From Bacteroidota bacterium (GTDB taxonomy: Bacteria > Bacteroidota > Ignavibacteria > SZUA-365), in NCBI GenBank assembly GCA_003246455.1, contig QKAF01000093.1:23895-87894 (forward strand): a stretch of DNA of 64,000 bases. Direction: 5' to 3'. Position 1 is the stretch's first letter; the number at the start of each line of letters is the position of its first letter. Below, one piece after another: positions 1 through 9,125 of this stretch. Both the position numbers and the translations under genes were made by a program. A model generated the notes under the pieces. The model searched no databases and was not told the origin of the DNA. It saw only the letters and a program-made list of their open reading frames with translations.

Positions 1-2814
1 ATAGAGGTTCCCGTAGCGCTCGTTGACGGTGGAAAGCAGGATTTCCCAGTTCTGTCCGCCGTCGACGGTTTTCATGATATGCCCGCTGCGTGTCCCGACC
101 ACGGCCCGGTCGCTGTCGAACGCGTGAATATCGAGCACCTGGGCATTGATCCCGGGGAGCGCCTGGTGCGTCCATGTCAGACCGCCGTCGGTGGACCGCG
201 AGACGAGAGCGCTGTCGCGGCCCAGCCACAGCGTCGCGGGCGGGCCATAGGCCATCACGTTGACCGCAGTCGACATCGGCTGGGGCTGGACGATCTGCCA
301 GTCGGCGGAGGAGCCGCCGCGTACGGTCAGGGAAAACTGCTGCGTCACGCTGCCATGCGCGTTCCAGGCCTCCAGGGTGAAGTCCGCGGAAAGTCCGGCG
401 GCCGGCCAGCGGACGAAACCCAGCACCGTATCGACGTCGGCACCCGCAGGGGCGGCGATCAGCCGGAAGCGCGCTTCGGGTGACGCATCAACCACCGGGG
501 CATAGAAAAACAGCTGCCCGGCATCAAGGGTATCCGGGGGCGGGACGGTGGCAAATACGGGCGGGTGCGCCGCGGGAGAGGCCCACTGCAGATCATAGAT
601 CCCGCGGCCGTGCGTGAATGCGCGCAGCGTTCCGGTACGCGCGCTGAATGCGAACCGCTGCACGGAAATGGCGGGCATGCCCGTACCGAGCCGCTGCCAG
701 CTGAGGCCTTCGTCCGCGGAGATGAACGCTCCGAGATCCGTCCCGAGGATAATTTTCCCGTCCAGTTCGATCAGGTCGTTCACCGGGATGTCGGGCAGGT
801 CGGCGTTGATGCTCGCCCAGGTCACGCCCGTGTCGAGACTCCGCCACACCTTGTCGATACCGTAGCGACTGAACGTGGCATAGAAGATTCCCGCCCGGAA
901 GCTGTGAACGGAACTGCAGTATCCCTGCGGAAGCGCGCCCGTTTCCACCACGGTCCAGCTTTCCCCGGCGTCGCGGGAGATCGCGACACCGCCGCCGGCA
1001 CCGCCGCCCATGACGATGCTGCCGTCATACGGAGCTACCGCAAGCGATGAGATGTAGTAGCAGCCGCCGGAGGTCGGCACGAGGCAGCTGTTCTTCATCA
1101 CCCAGTCCTGCCCGCCATTCGTGGATTTGTACAGCCGCGACGTGCCGAGATACATCAGCTCGGGATTGTTCTGGTCCATTGCGAAATCGATGTAGAAAAG
1201 GGAGCGGTCGAGCCCGAGCCCCCGCTGGGCTTTCGTCCAGGTGGCGCCGAAATCATCCGAACGATAGAACTTCAGCGTCTCCTTCGTGGTGTACATGGTC
1301 TGCGGCCGTACGGGATTGATGGCACCATTCCCTCCGTCGCCGTACAGCGCCAGGTCGAAATCCGGACCGTCGCCCGACAGCAGCGTCCCGTTGTCCTGCG
1401 TGCCGCCGAACAGGACGGCGTCGCTCGACGGATGCATCGCGCCCCCGATGAACTGCGTGATCGACAGCCCGTATCCGCGCTTTTCCCAGGACGCCCCGTC
1501 GCCGCCGCCGACGAAAAATCCGCCGTCGTTTCCGAGATACACCACCGAAGGATCCTGGAGGTTGAATGCGATCGCGTGCTGATCGACGTGAACGATGCCG
1601 CCGTAGCCCTGGTCAGGGACGCGCGTCCAGCTCGTCCCCCCGTCGGTGGTGACGATGATTTTCACTCCGCCGGCGTACACGATGTCGGGATTCGTCGGAT
1701 GGACGCCCATGATATTGTCGTACCAGCCCTGTGACGCCATGTAGTCGAACGGAACCTCCAGCTTCTGCCATCGCGCGCCGCCGTCGGTGGTCTTGAACAC
1801 CCCCAGCAGCGGGGTGAGGTCATTGCCCGTGATGTCGGAGACGCCGATATAGAGCACGTCCGGCTCCGCGTCGCAGATGCCGATGCTCGTGCGGCCCATC
1901 AGCGAATCCGTGATCCCCACATCGAGCTTGAACCAGCTGTCTCCACCATCGGTTGTCTTGTGCATGCCGTAGCGCGGCGCGGTTCCCCCGCCGAAGACGG
2001 CGCTCGAGTGCGTATAGAGCACGGAGGGATTCTGCGGATTGATGACGATGTCGGACATGCGCCCGGTGAGGACGAGCGACCAGGTCGCGCCCGCGTCCCG
2101 GCTGCGGTAGATGCCGATGCTGTCAGCGCTGCGTACCCCGTCGGGGATCGCTGCGTACAGTGTCGCCGGATTGGCGGGATCGATGACCAGATCGCTCGCG
2201 CGAGCGAAGGGCGGCAGCGTCCCCTGCCCGATCTCGAACCAGGTGGAGCCGCCATCCGTGCTTTTGAACATCCCGCCGCCGTCAAAGGTCCGCTGCGCGT
2301 AGCTTGCCTCGCCCGTTCCCGCGTACACGACGTTCGTGTCCACCGGGTCTATGGCGATGGCGCCCAGAGCCTGCGTGGGCAGGTCGTCCGATACCGCTTC
2401 CCAGTGGTATCCGGCGTCATAACTGCGCCAGATGCCGCCGCCCGCGGCGCCGATGAAAATGGTTTCGGCATTCAGCGGATTGACCGCCACGGTGATGATG
2501 CGGCCACCGATATTCACCGGCCCTCTGTTGACCCAGGTCATGGCAGTCTGCATCCCGCCCTTCCCGGAAGGCGCGAAAAGCGGAAGCGATTCCTGCGCTT
2601 CGCGCCATGCACGGACACGGGCCCCTTCGGGAATGCTTCCACCCGGATACGTCACCCTGTCGTAGAAATACCGCGCGCGCATGTCGGGATTCGACAGCGG
2701 CGGAGCATTCTGCGGTTGGTCGTTCGGACGCGCGATCATCGGGTCCTGCTGCGCAACGGCATCCTGAATTGCCAGCACAGCGATACAGAGGAACAGAATG
2801 GGATATCGACGCAT
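1..2814 (-). CDS. Sortilin-like Asp-box beta-propeller secreted protein (3' end outside window)
   Basis: An uninterrupted frame of 938 codons runs from an ATG at 2814 to the window edge, so the C-terminus is missing. The start is fixed by AGGAGA four bases upstream, overlapping the stop of the upstream gene. The N-terminus (MRRYPILFLCIAVLAIQ...) is a signal peptide, so the protein is exported. The rest consists of many Asp-box (S/T-x-D-x-G-x-x-W) blade repeats such as KSTDGGSTWFE and KTTDGGDSWFK with interspersed NP-x-x-VYAG strands, the pattern of VPS10/sortilin and BNR propellers. It is a clear paralogue of the adjacent gene at 2823-6560, which precedes it by 8 bp, so the two are probably co-transcribed. 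By analogy with that paralogue a T9SS sorting domain is expected beyond the window. The ligand is unknown; surface adhesin or glycan binding is a guess. Confidence 0.85.
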   Translation of the reverse strand, partial: MRRYPILFLCIAVLAIQDAVAQQDPMIARPNDQPQNAPPLSNPDMRARYFYDRVTYPGGSIPEGARVRAWREAQESLPLFAPSGKGGMQTAMTWVNRGPVNIGGRIITVAVNPLNAETIFIGAAGGGIWRSYDAGYHWEAVSDDLPTQALGAIAIDPVDTNVVYAGTGEASYAQRTFDGGGMFKSTDGGSTWFEIGQGTLPPFARASDLVIDPANPATLYAAIPDGVRSADSIGIYRSRDAGATWSLVLTGRMSDIVINPQNPSVLYTHSSAVFGGGTAPRYGMHKTTDGGDSWFKLDVGITDSLMGRTSIGICDAEPDVLYIGVSDITGNDLTPLLGVFKTTDGGARWQKLEVPFDYMASQGWYDNIMGVHPTNPDIVYAGGVKIIVTTDGGTSWTRVPDQGYGGIVHVDQHAIAFNLQDPSVVYLGNDGGFFVGGGDGASWEKRGYGLSITQFIGGAMHPSSDAVLFGGTQDNGTLLSGDGPDFDLALYGDGGNGAINPVRPQTMYTTKETLKFYRSDDFGATWTKAQRGLGLDRSLFYIDFAMDQNNPELMYLGTSRLYKSTNGGQDWVMKNSCLVPTSGGCYYISSLAVAPYDGSIVMGGGAGGGVAISRDAGESWTVVETGALPQGYCSSVHSFRAGIFYATFSRYGIDKVWRSLDTGVTWASINADLPDIPVNDLIELDGKIILGTDLGAFISADEGLSWQRLGTGMPAISVQRFAFSARTGTLRAFTHGRGIYDLQWASPAAHPPVFATVPPPDTLDAGQLFFYAPVVDASPEARFRLIAAPAGADVDTVLGFVRWPAAGLSADFTLEAWNAHGSVTQQFSLTVRGGSSADWQIVQPQPMSTAVNVMAYGPPATLWLGRDSALVSRSTDGGLTWTHQALPGINAQVLDIHAFDSDRAVVGTRSGHIMKTVDGGQNWEILLSTVNERYGNLY

Positions 2815-2822
2815 GCGTTCTC

Positions 2823-5800
2823 CTATCGGGCGATGACAATGCGCCGGGTCACCGCCTGGAGACCGCTGCGCAGGGTGATGAAATACACGCCATTGCTGAA
2901 GGCGCGCGGATCCCAGCTGGTGAAATGATCACCCGCTTCCGTGTGGCCGTCCACCAGGGTCGCCAGCTCCTGTCCGGCGGCATTATGAACGGTCAGCTTC
3001 ACCGTCGCGGGACGGGCGGTGGTGAACGGGATCATCACGCCCTCGGTTCCGTCATGGACCGGATTCGGCCAGGAAGCCCCCAGCGTCAGTTCCTGCGCCG
3101 CCGCCGGCGCTTTCACGCCGGTCACGAACGGATTCCCGATCTGCTTCTCGACGATACCGTTTTTCGTCACGGCCCAGCCGGTCAGTGAATCGGCGAACAC
3201 CATTCCCAGCATTCTTCCGGCCGGAACCAGCGTCGTCTTCGTCCAGTTTGCACCGTCGTCCCGGCTCACCCAGGCGTATTCATCGCTGAGCACCCAGACC
3301 GCGCGGCTGACCGGATCGGCATAGAGGCCGACCAGGCGCTCTCCGTTCATGGGGTAGAAGGCCGACAGCCATCGCGCCCCCCCGCTGACGGTGCGTCGGA
3401 TGTGCTGCGAAACGTCGTCCACGAACCATCCCTTCATCGGATCGACGAAGGCGATATCGGACACGAAGTCGATATCCGTTCCGGCGCCTTTCTCTTCCCA
3501 GGTCACGCCGCCGTCCACGGTGCGGAAAATGCTTGCGTCGCCCTGGTCGTAATAGTTGGACGACGCGAACCAGCCGTTCTGGCCGTCGATGAACTGCATC
3601 GTGTTGTAGAGGGGAATCCTGGCGTTGAGACGCTGCGGAGCGTGCGTCCAGGTTTCGCCGCCGTCGCTCGTCAGGAAGACGTCCGCGCTGTCATTGGCAC
3701 CCTGGCTCACGGTGATGCCGCGGCTCTGGTCCCAGAAGTGAATATTGCCGAAGCGCGAATCGATCCCGTACAGCTTGTCGCTCCAGGTTGCACCGCCGTC
3801 GACGGTCTTCCAGACATGTCCGCTTCCCGTGTTCATCAGGCTCTGCGGACCGCCCGTGCCGACGAAGGCATGGTCGCGGTCGAAAGCGAACACGGAGATG
3901 ACGGAAACATCGGTGTTCGGGAGCTGCATGTGCGTCCAGGTGCGGCCGTCATCGACTGAACGCGAAATCCGCGCCGTATCCCGGGCGAGCCAGAGCGAAC
4001 GGTCGGCCGCCACGAAAATATGGTTGACGTGCGCATCCATGCGATCGCGCTGAACGATTTCCCATTCCGTGGAAACGACGTCCGCCGTCTGCAGCGTGAA
4101 GGTCTGCATTCCGCTTCCGGCCGCGTTCGTCGCCTCGATGGTGAAGCGCGCCAGCAGGTCGCCGCCTGACCACCGCACGGTGCCCAGCACCGGATCGACG
4201 GTCGCGCCCTGCGGACCTTCCACCAGCTGGAATGTCGGGCGCGGCCAGGCTTTCACGACCGGCGCGTAGACGTACGGCTGGAACATGTGCAGGGTGGCCG
4301 TGTCGGGACGGGAAACGAACACCGGCTGCTGCTGGACGGGCTCCCGCCATTGCAGATCGTAATTTCCGCGTCCGTGGGTGATGGCCCGCAGCACGCCGGT
4401 TTCCTCCTGGAACAGCAGCCGCTGCACGGAAATCGCCGGCATGCCCGTACCGAGGCGCTGCCAGTTCATACCGTCGTTTTCGCTCACGAAGGCGCCGAGA
4501 TCGGTGCCGACAACCAGCTTCCCGTCGATCACGGCGATGTCGTTGACCGGGATGTCGGGCAGATCCCCGGTGATATCCGTCCAGTTCCGCGCGTAATCGG
4601 TGGATTTCCAGACTTTCGGAGACCCGTACGCGCTGAAGGTGGCATACATCACACCGGGTTCCCAGGTCCGGAACGCGGTGCAGGTCGCGCGCGGGAGCTG
4701 GCCGTTCGTCAGCTGCCAGGTGCTGCCCGCGTCGTAGGAAACGCTCGTCTGTTCCGGCGCCGCGGCCAGGATGATCCGGTTGTCATACGGCGCGATACTC
4801 ACGGCCGTCACGTAATAGCAGGATCCTCCCCCCGTGGGAAACGCGCAGGTATTGAGCTGAAGCCAGGAATTTCCGCCGTTGGTGCTCTTGTACATCCGGT
4901 ACGTGCCGAGGTAGAGAACGTTCGGATCATCCTTGTCCAGGGCGTAAGCGATGTAGAAGAGCGACCCCTCGTTCGGCAGTGTCCCCTGCGCCCAGGTCCA
5001 GGTCTCACCGAAATCTTCCGAACGCCATAATTTCAGCCGCTCCTGCGTGGTGTACATGACGTTCGGCGTGGTGGGATGGATGTAGCCGTGGCCGCCGTCG
5101 CCGTAGAGAGAGAGGTTGAATTTCGGCCCTTCGTCCGAGACCAGGGTGCCGTTGTCCTGCGTTCCGCCGAAAATGAACGCGTCGTTTCCGGGGTACATGT
5201 CGCCGCCGATGAACTGGGTTATCGAGAGTCCGATATCGCGTTTATCGAGCGTCTTTCCCTGGTCGGTCAGCAGGAAGAGCCCGCCGTCGTTCCCGACGTA
5301 CACGCGGTCGGGATTCAGCGGATCGAATTCGATTTCATGCTGATCGACATGCAGAATGCCGCCGGCCAGCTGATCGGCGATGCGCTCCCAAGTCTGTCCG
5401 CCGTCACCCGAACGGATGAGCTTCACGCCCCCGGCGTACACGATGTCGGGATTGGACGGATCCACGCCGACGATGTTGTCGAACCAGCCCTGTGCCACCA
5501 TGTAGTCGAAGGGAATCGGCAGCTGCTTCCAGCTCGCGCCGGCATCCGTCGTCTTGAACACGCCCTTCAGGGGGGTGCGCCCGGCGCCGGTCACTTCCGA
5601 AACGCCCAGATACAGCACGTCCGGCTGCGAGGCGCAGATGCCGATGCCGGTGCGCCCGATCAGCGAATCGGTCACGCCGATGTCGAGCTTCGTCCAGTTG
5701 TCACCGCCGTCGGTGGTCTTGAACACGCCGTAGCGGGGGGCGGTATACGCGCCGATAACCTTGCTCGACACCGTGTAGAGGATGTCGGGATTCTGCGGAT

Positions 5801-6560
5801 TGATCACGATGTCGGTGGTGCGTGCGGGAAGCACCAGTTCCCAGTTCGCCCCGCCGTCTTTCGAACGCCAGATGCCGTTGATGGTTTCATCGGCGAGGCC
5901 GTAGGGAACCGCGACATAGAGAATGTCCGGCTGCCGAGGATTGATCGCCATGTCGGAGATGCGCGCATACGGCAGCGTGCTTTCCCCGACCTGAGCCCAG
6001 CTTTCGCCCGAGTCGGTGCTCTTGAACATCCCCGCCCCGGCGAAGGAGTATCCCCCGAAGCTCGCGTCTCCCGTGCCCGCATACACGATGCTGGTGTCGA
6101 CCGGATTGATGACGATCGATCCCATCGACTGCGTCGGGAAGTCATCCGACACCGAACGCCAGCTCAGCCCGCCGTCCCAGCTGCGCCAGACACCGCCGTC
6201 CGCGGCGCCGACAAACATGGTCATGGGATTCAGGGGATTGATCGCCAGCGCGAAGATGCGGCCGCCGATGTTGTCGGGGCCGACATTCCGCCACTCCGTG
6301 GCAGTGGTGCCTTTCCCGAACGGGGCAAACAGCGGCAGTTTCCGCGCCTGATCGAACGCACGCGCCTGCGCTCCGGCGGGCACGTGTTCATTCGGCCACG
6401 TCACGCGGTCATGAAAATACTCGTAACGCGCTTCCGCATTGCTTTTCGACCGCTGCGTCACCTCGTCCCCCGGGCGGTAGATCAGCGGATCCTGGGCTGC
6501 TGCCTGAAACAGACCTGCGAAAAAAACGGCGAGAATGAAAAAAGAAGTGCCAATGCGCAT
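2823..6560 (-). CDS. Sortilin-like Asp-box beta-propeller protein with T9SS sorting domain
   Basis: This is a 1245-residue secreted protein. It has a signal peptide (MRIGTSFFILAVFFAG...AAA|Q), then roughly residues 70-720 of Asp-box propeller blades (KSTDSGESWAQ, RSKDGGANWEL, KTTDGGDNWTK and others). A cadherin/Ig-like insert follows around 740-810, then a second block of blades at about 830-1130. The last ~85 residues form a type A T9SS C-terminal sorting domain (ASWPNPV at its start, then VKLTVHNAAGQELATLVDG, ending RRIVIAR). The predicted location is the outer membrane surface or secreted. GAGGTCGTT precedes the ATG. It is the first gene of a two-gene unit with the paralogue at 1-2814. Family members are often annotated only as 'glycosyl hydrolase, BNR repeat'; no catalytic residues of a known glycosidase are evident, so a binding role is more likely. 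Confidence 0.9.
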   Translation of the reverse strand: MRIGTSFFILAVFFAGLFQAAAQDPLIYRPGDEVTQRSKSNAEARYEYFHDRVTWPNEHVPAGAQARAFDQARKLPLFAPFGKGTTATEWRNVGPDNIGGRIFALAINPLNPMTMFVGAADGGVWRSWDGGLSWRSVSDDFPTQSMGSIVINPVDTSIVYAGTGDASFGGYSFAGAGMFKSTDSGESWAQVGESTLPYARISDMAINPRQPDILYVAVPYGLADETINGIWRSKDGGANWELVLPARTTDIVINPQNPDILYTVSSKVIGAYTAPRYGVFKTTDGGDNWTKLDIGVTDSLIGRTGIGICASQPDVLYLGVSEVTGAGRTPLKGVFKTTDAGASWKQLPIPFDYMVAQGWFDNIVGVDPSNPDIVYAGGVKLIRSGDGGQTWERIADQLAGGILHVDQHEIEFDPLNPDRVYVGNDGGLFLLTDQGKTLDKRDIGLSITQFIGGDMYPGNDAFIFGGTQDNGTLVSDEGPKFNLSLYGDGGHGYIHPTTPNVMYTTQERLKLWRSEDFGETWTWAQGTLPNEGSLFYIAYALDKDDPNVLYLGTYRMYKSTNGGNSWLQLNTCAFPTGGGSCYYVTAVSIAPYDNRIILAAAPEQTSVSYDAGSTWQLTNGQLPRATCTAFRTWEPGVMYATFSAYGSPKVWKSTDYARNWTDITGDLPDIPVNDIAVIDGKLVVGTDLGAFVSENDGMNWQRLGTGMPAISVQRLLFQEETGVLRAITHGRGNYDLQWREPVQQQPVFVSRPDTATLHMFQPYVYAPVVKAWPRPTFQLVEGPQGATVDPVLGTVRWSGGDLLARFTIEATNAAGSGMQTFTLQTADVVSTEWEIVQRDRMDAHVNHIFVAADRSLWLARDTARISRSVDDGRTWTHMQLPNTDVSVISVFAFDRDHAFVGTGGPQSLMNTGSGHVWKTVDGGATWSDKLYGIDSRFGNIHFWDQSRGITVSQGANDSADVFLTSDGGETWTHAPQRLNARIPLYNTMQFIDGQNGWFASSNYYDQGDASIFRTVDGGVTWEEKGAGTDIDFVSDIAFVDPMKGWFVDDVSQHIRRTVSGGARWLSAFYPMNGERLVGLYADPVSRAVWVLSDEYAWVSRDDGANWTKTTLVPAGRMLGMVFADSLTGWAVTKNGIVEKQIGNPFVTGVKAPAAAQELTLGASWPNPVHDGTEGVMIPFTTARPATVKLTVHNAAGQELATLVDGHTEAGDHFTSWDPRAFSNGVYFITLRSGLQAVTRRIVIAR

Positions 6561-6692
6561 AACGACCTCATGCTCTGTCTGCGTGCTGGGGAATTCGGAA
6601 ATGATACAGCGTGAAACGTGCCTATCAAAGAAAAACTACGATGACGGGGGGCGAATGTCAATGAAGATCGAAACGGGTGCTATATTGAAAGC

Positions 6693-7088
6693 ATGAACGA
6701 GCAGCTTTTCGCCCTCCTGCGCAGCACGCACCGCATCGCGGTGGTGGGACTCTCCGATCAGCCCTGGCGCACCAGTTACCAGATCGCGCTCACCCTGCAG
6801 ACCTACGGCTACACCATTCTGCCGGTAAACCCGAACATCGAGGCGTGGAACGGCGTCACGGCATGGCCTGATCTGAGGAGCGTTCCCGGACCGATCGATC
6901 TCGTGAACGTCTTCCGGCGCTCGGAATTCGTTTCCGAAATCGTCGATCAGGCGATCGCGGCCGGCGCGCGGGCGATCTGGACGCAGTCAGGGATCTGGGA
7001 CTGGAAAGCGGGAGAGCGGGCGGAAAAAGCGGGACTGCACGTCGTGATGGACCGCTGCATCGCGGTCGAACTCGCGTGCATGCGGTAA
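6693..7088 (+). CDS. CoA-binding domain protein (YccU/YneT-like)
   Basis: This 131-residue cytoplasmic protein is a single Rossmann-type CoA-binding domain. The glycine-containing first strand is VVGLSDQPWRTSYQIA, followed by GYTILPVNPN and the conserved IWTQSGIWD and VMDRCIAVE blocks near the C-terminus. The length matches the stand-alone CoA_binding_2 family (E. coli YccU, about 137 residues). These proteins resemble the CoA-binding lobe of succinyl-CoA synthetase alpha, but the physiological role is not established. The gene is divergent from the propeller operon, with 132 bp between them; TATATT lies only about 6 bp before the ATG, with no clear Shine-Dalgarno sequence. It converges with the small Cys-rich gene. 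Confidence 0.85.
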   Translation: MNEQLFALLRSTHRIAVVGLSDQPWRTSYQIALTLQTYGYTILPVNPNIEAWNGVTAWPDLRSVPGPIDLVNVFRRSEFVSEIVDQAIAAGARAIWTQSGIWDWKAGERAEKAGLHVVMDRCIAVELACMR

Positions 7089-7120
7089 TCCTCCCCGCTG
7101 TTCCCTCTCTTCCCGGCGAT

Positions 7121-7303
7121 CTAACCTTCGGCTTCGTTTTCGACAGCTACCTGCCGTGTATCGATGTCGATCTGCACATGGATGGTGTTGGGGCGGCAGC
7201 AGACCTGGCAGTCTTCAACGTACACCTGATCCTCGCCTGCGGAAATATCCACATCGATCTCGTTGATTTCGAAGCACCAGGCACAGCGAAAAGTCTTTCG
7301 CAT
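7121..7303 (-). CDS. CPXCG-type cysteine-rich small protein
   Basis: This 60-residue protein has two CxxC-like knuckles, CAWC near residue 7 and CQVCC near residue 33. They are followed by NTIHVQIDID and an acidic tail. This matches the small CPXCG-motif family (Cys_rich_CPXG), a probable one-metal zinc ribbon of unknown function; here the first knuckle reads CAWCF rather than CPxCG. AGGAGGAG sits just upstream of the ATG, giving a strong ribosome site. It is the last gene before a strand switch and converges with the CoA-binding protein gene. Confidence 0.8.
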   Translation of the reverse strand: MRKTFRCAWCFEINEIDVDISAGEDQVYVEDCQVCCRPNTIHVQIDIDTRQVAVENEAEG

Positions 7304-7382
7304 GGCACTCCTCCTATGTCAGCGGTGTGCGTATAAACTACTCCCGGGGAAACGCATTGTCAAGCCGAAACGGACGGCGTCG

Positions 7383-9071
7383 CTATTCCTTCAGACTCTT
7401 TTCGTATTCCCCGGCATAGGTCTCGATCGCATCGAAGAACAGCTGCGCAAGATGCTCCTGCCCGTCGTTCGACGCGAGATATTTCTCTTCGCGGCTGTTG
7501 CTGAGAAAACCGCTCTCGATCAGCACACCGGGCATGGACGCCCCGACCAGCACGTAGAACCCCGCCTGCTTGACCCCTTTGCTCCCGATTTTCTTGCTGG
7601 CTTTCACGCCGTCATGCAGCAGCTCGGCAAAGCGCTCGCTGTATTTCGCATACGCGCTGTGCGCCATGTTGATGAGGATGAAACTCTCGTTGTCCAGTTT
7701 CGCGTAGCGCGATTCGTAGTCCTTCTCGAGCTTGATGACCGAGTTCTCGAATTCCGCGATGCGTATCGCCTCCGCCGTGCGGCCCGGACGCAGGATGTAC
7801 ACTTCGAATCCCCTGGCGTTCGAGGGTTTCGCCTCGGTGGAATTGCAGTGAATGGAGATGAAGAGCTTGCCTTCGGCCGCGTTGGCGATCTGTCCGCGCT
7901 TGTCCAGCGGAATGAACGTGTCGTCTTTGCGTGTATAGATGACCTTCACCCCGGGCATGTTGCGCTCGATCAGCTTGCCGAGCTTGAGGGAAACGCCGAG
8001 CGTGACGTTTTTCTCCTTGATGCCGCTCACGCCGATTGCACCGGGATCCTTGCCGCCGTGCCCGGCGTCGATGACGATACAGTCGAGCTTCCACTTCGAC
8101 CGGTCGCCGTCCTGCCGCGCGGATTTGTCGGCGTTGAGCACCTTGCTGACATCCACTTTCCGGAACAGCGACACGAGCAGGTCGCCGGTGTTGACATCGC
8201 GGCTGATCTTGTCGGAGGTGAAGCTGCTGTTGAGTTTGAAGGAAATGCGCGCGCTGCCCCCCAGCTGCTCGGCTTCCACCCCGGTGATCCCTTCCCCGTC
8301 GGTGGGTGTCTGCCGCAGTTCGTTCACATCGACCGTCGCCCCGGTGAGGGTCACGACCAGGCTGCCGTTCTTCAGTTCGCTGTCGAAGGTCTTGATCTGC
8401 TTGCGGGAGTGAATCCGTATCAGGGTGCCGTTTTTCCGCGTATCGACGCTGATGCGGCCGACATCGTAAGTCGAGACTTTCTCCACCGCGATTTCCCGCG
8501 GAGCGAGGTCGGCCGACCCCGCCGAGGTCACCGTATCCGTCCCGGAGTCCTCACGGGTCTCCGTCACGGAGGCGGCCGTTTCCGATCCCGTCGGGACGCC
8601 GGTCACACGCGCCGTGGGACTGCTGGTGACGGTGATGACCATCTCGCCTTTTCCCTGGTCGAGAAGCAGGCTCTTTCCCCAGGTTCTGCTGAGCAGCGGC
8701 AGAACCGACGCCAGCGGGAGATAATAGGCGGACTGCGTTCGCGTCACTTCGACCGGCAGCTGGTATACCTCGCTGATCGTGTTTTCCCTGTGGGCGAGCA
8801 CGACGACGAAGGGGTTCTTCGCCGAGAACTTCAGCCGATGGTCTCCGACGCGCACCTCGATTTTCTCGGACTCGGCGTTCTCGTACAGCGGAAGTCCCAC
8901 GTTGCTGCTGAATTCATTGAGCGACGCGAAGAGCACGCCGTCGTGGACGAACGCGGGAATGGTGAACTTCCGGTTTCCGAACACGACGTGCAGGGACTGC
9001 GTATCCGCGTGTACCGGGGAGGACAGTGCCTGGAGAAGGAAAACCGCGAGAAGAATGCCAGCGAATCGCAT
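7383..9071 (-). CDS. N-acetylmuramoyl-L-alanine amidase (Amidase_3) with N-terminal AMIN-type region
   Basis: This exported cell-wall hydrolase cleaves the amide bond between MurNAc and the stem peptide. From the ATG at 9071 (562 residues) the signal peptide is MRFAGILLAVFLLQALSSPVHA; a GTG at 9104 would add 11 residues. Residues ~25-130 resemble a copper-amine-oxidase-like/AMIN N-terminal domain with beta-strand repeats, and a low-complexity Ser/Thr linker follows. A second beta domain occupies ~200-310. The C-terminal catalytic domain holds the zinc ligands: IDAGHGGKDPGA, the E/H region with SIHCNS, and catalytic Glu in VLIESGFLSN. The architecture is AmiB/AmiC-like and implies a role in septum splitting. 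The GAF-SpoIIE gene lies immediately upstream on the same strand. Confidence 0.92.
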   Translation of the reverse strand: MRFAGILLAVFLLQALSSPVHADTQSLHVVFGNRKFTIPAFVHDGVLFASLNEFSSNVGLPLYENAESEKIEVRVGDHRLKFSAKNPFVVVLAHRENTISEVYQLPVEVTRTQSAYYLPLASVLPLLSRTWGKSLLLDQGKGEMVITVTSSPTARVTGVPTGSETAASVTETREDSGTDTVTSAGSADLAPREIAVEKVSTYDVGRISVDTRKNGTLIRIHSRKQIKTFDSELKNGSLVVTLTGATVDVNELRQTPTDGEGITGVEAEQLGGSARISFKLNSSFTSDKISRDVNTGDLLVSLFRKVDVSKVLNADKSARQDGDRSKWKLDCIVIDAGHGGKDPGAIGVSGIKEKNVTLGVSLKLGKLIERNMPGVKVIYTRKDDTFIPLDKRGQIANAAEGKLFISIHCNSTEAKPSNARGFEVYILRPGRTAEAIRIAEFENSVIKLEKDYESRYAKLDNESFILINMAHSAYAKYSERFAELLHDGVKASKKIGSKGVKQAGFYVLVGASMPGVLIESGFLSNSREEKYLASNDGQEHLAQLFFDAIETYAGEYEKSLKE

Positions 9072-9125
9072 AGGACCTGTGAGTCTGTTTGACACGATGT
9101 TCACCGAACGACTGCGCCCGGCGGA

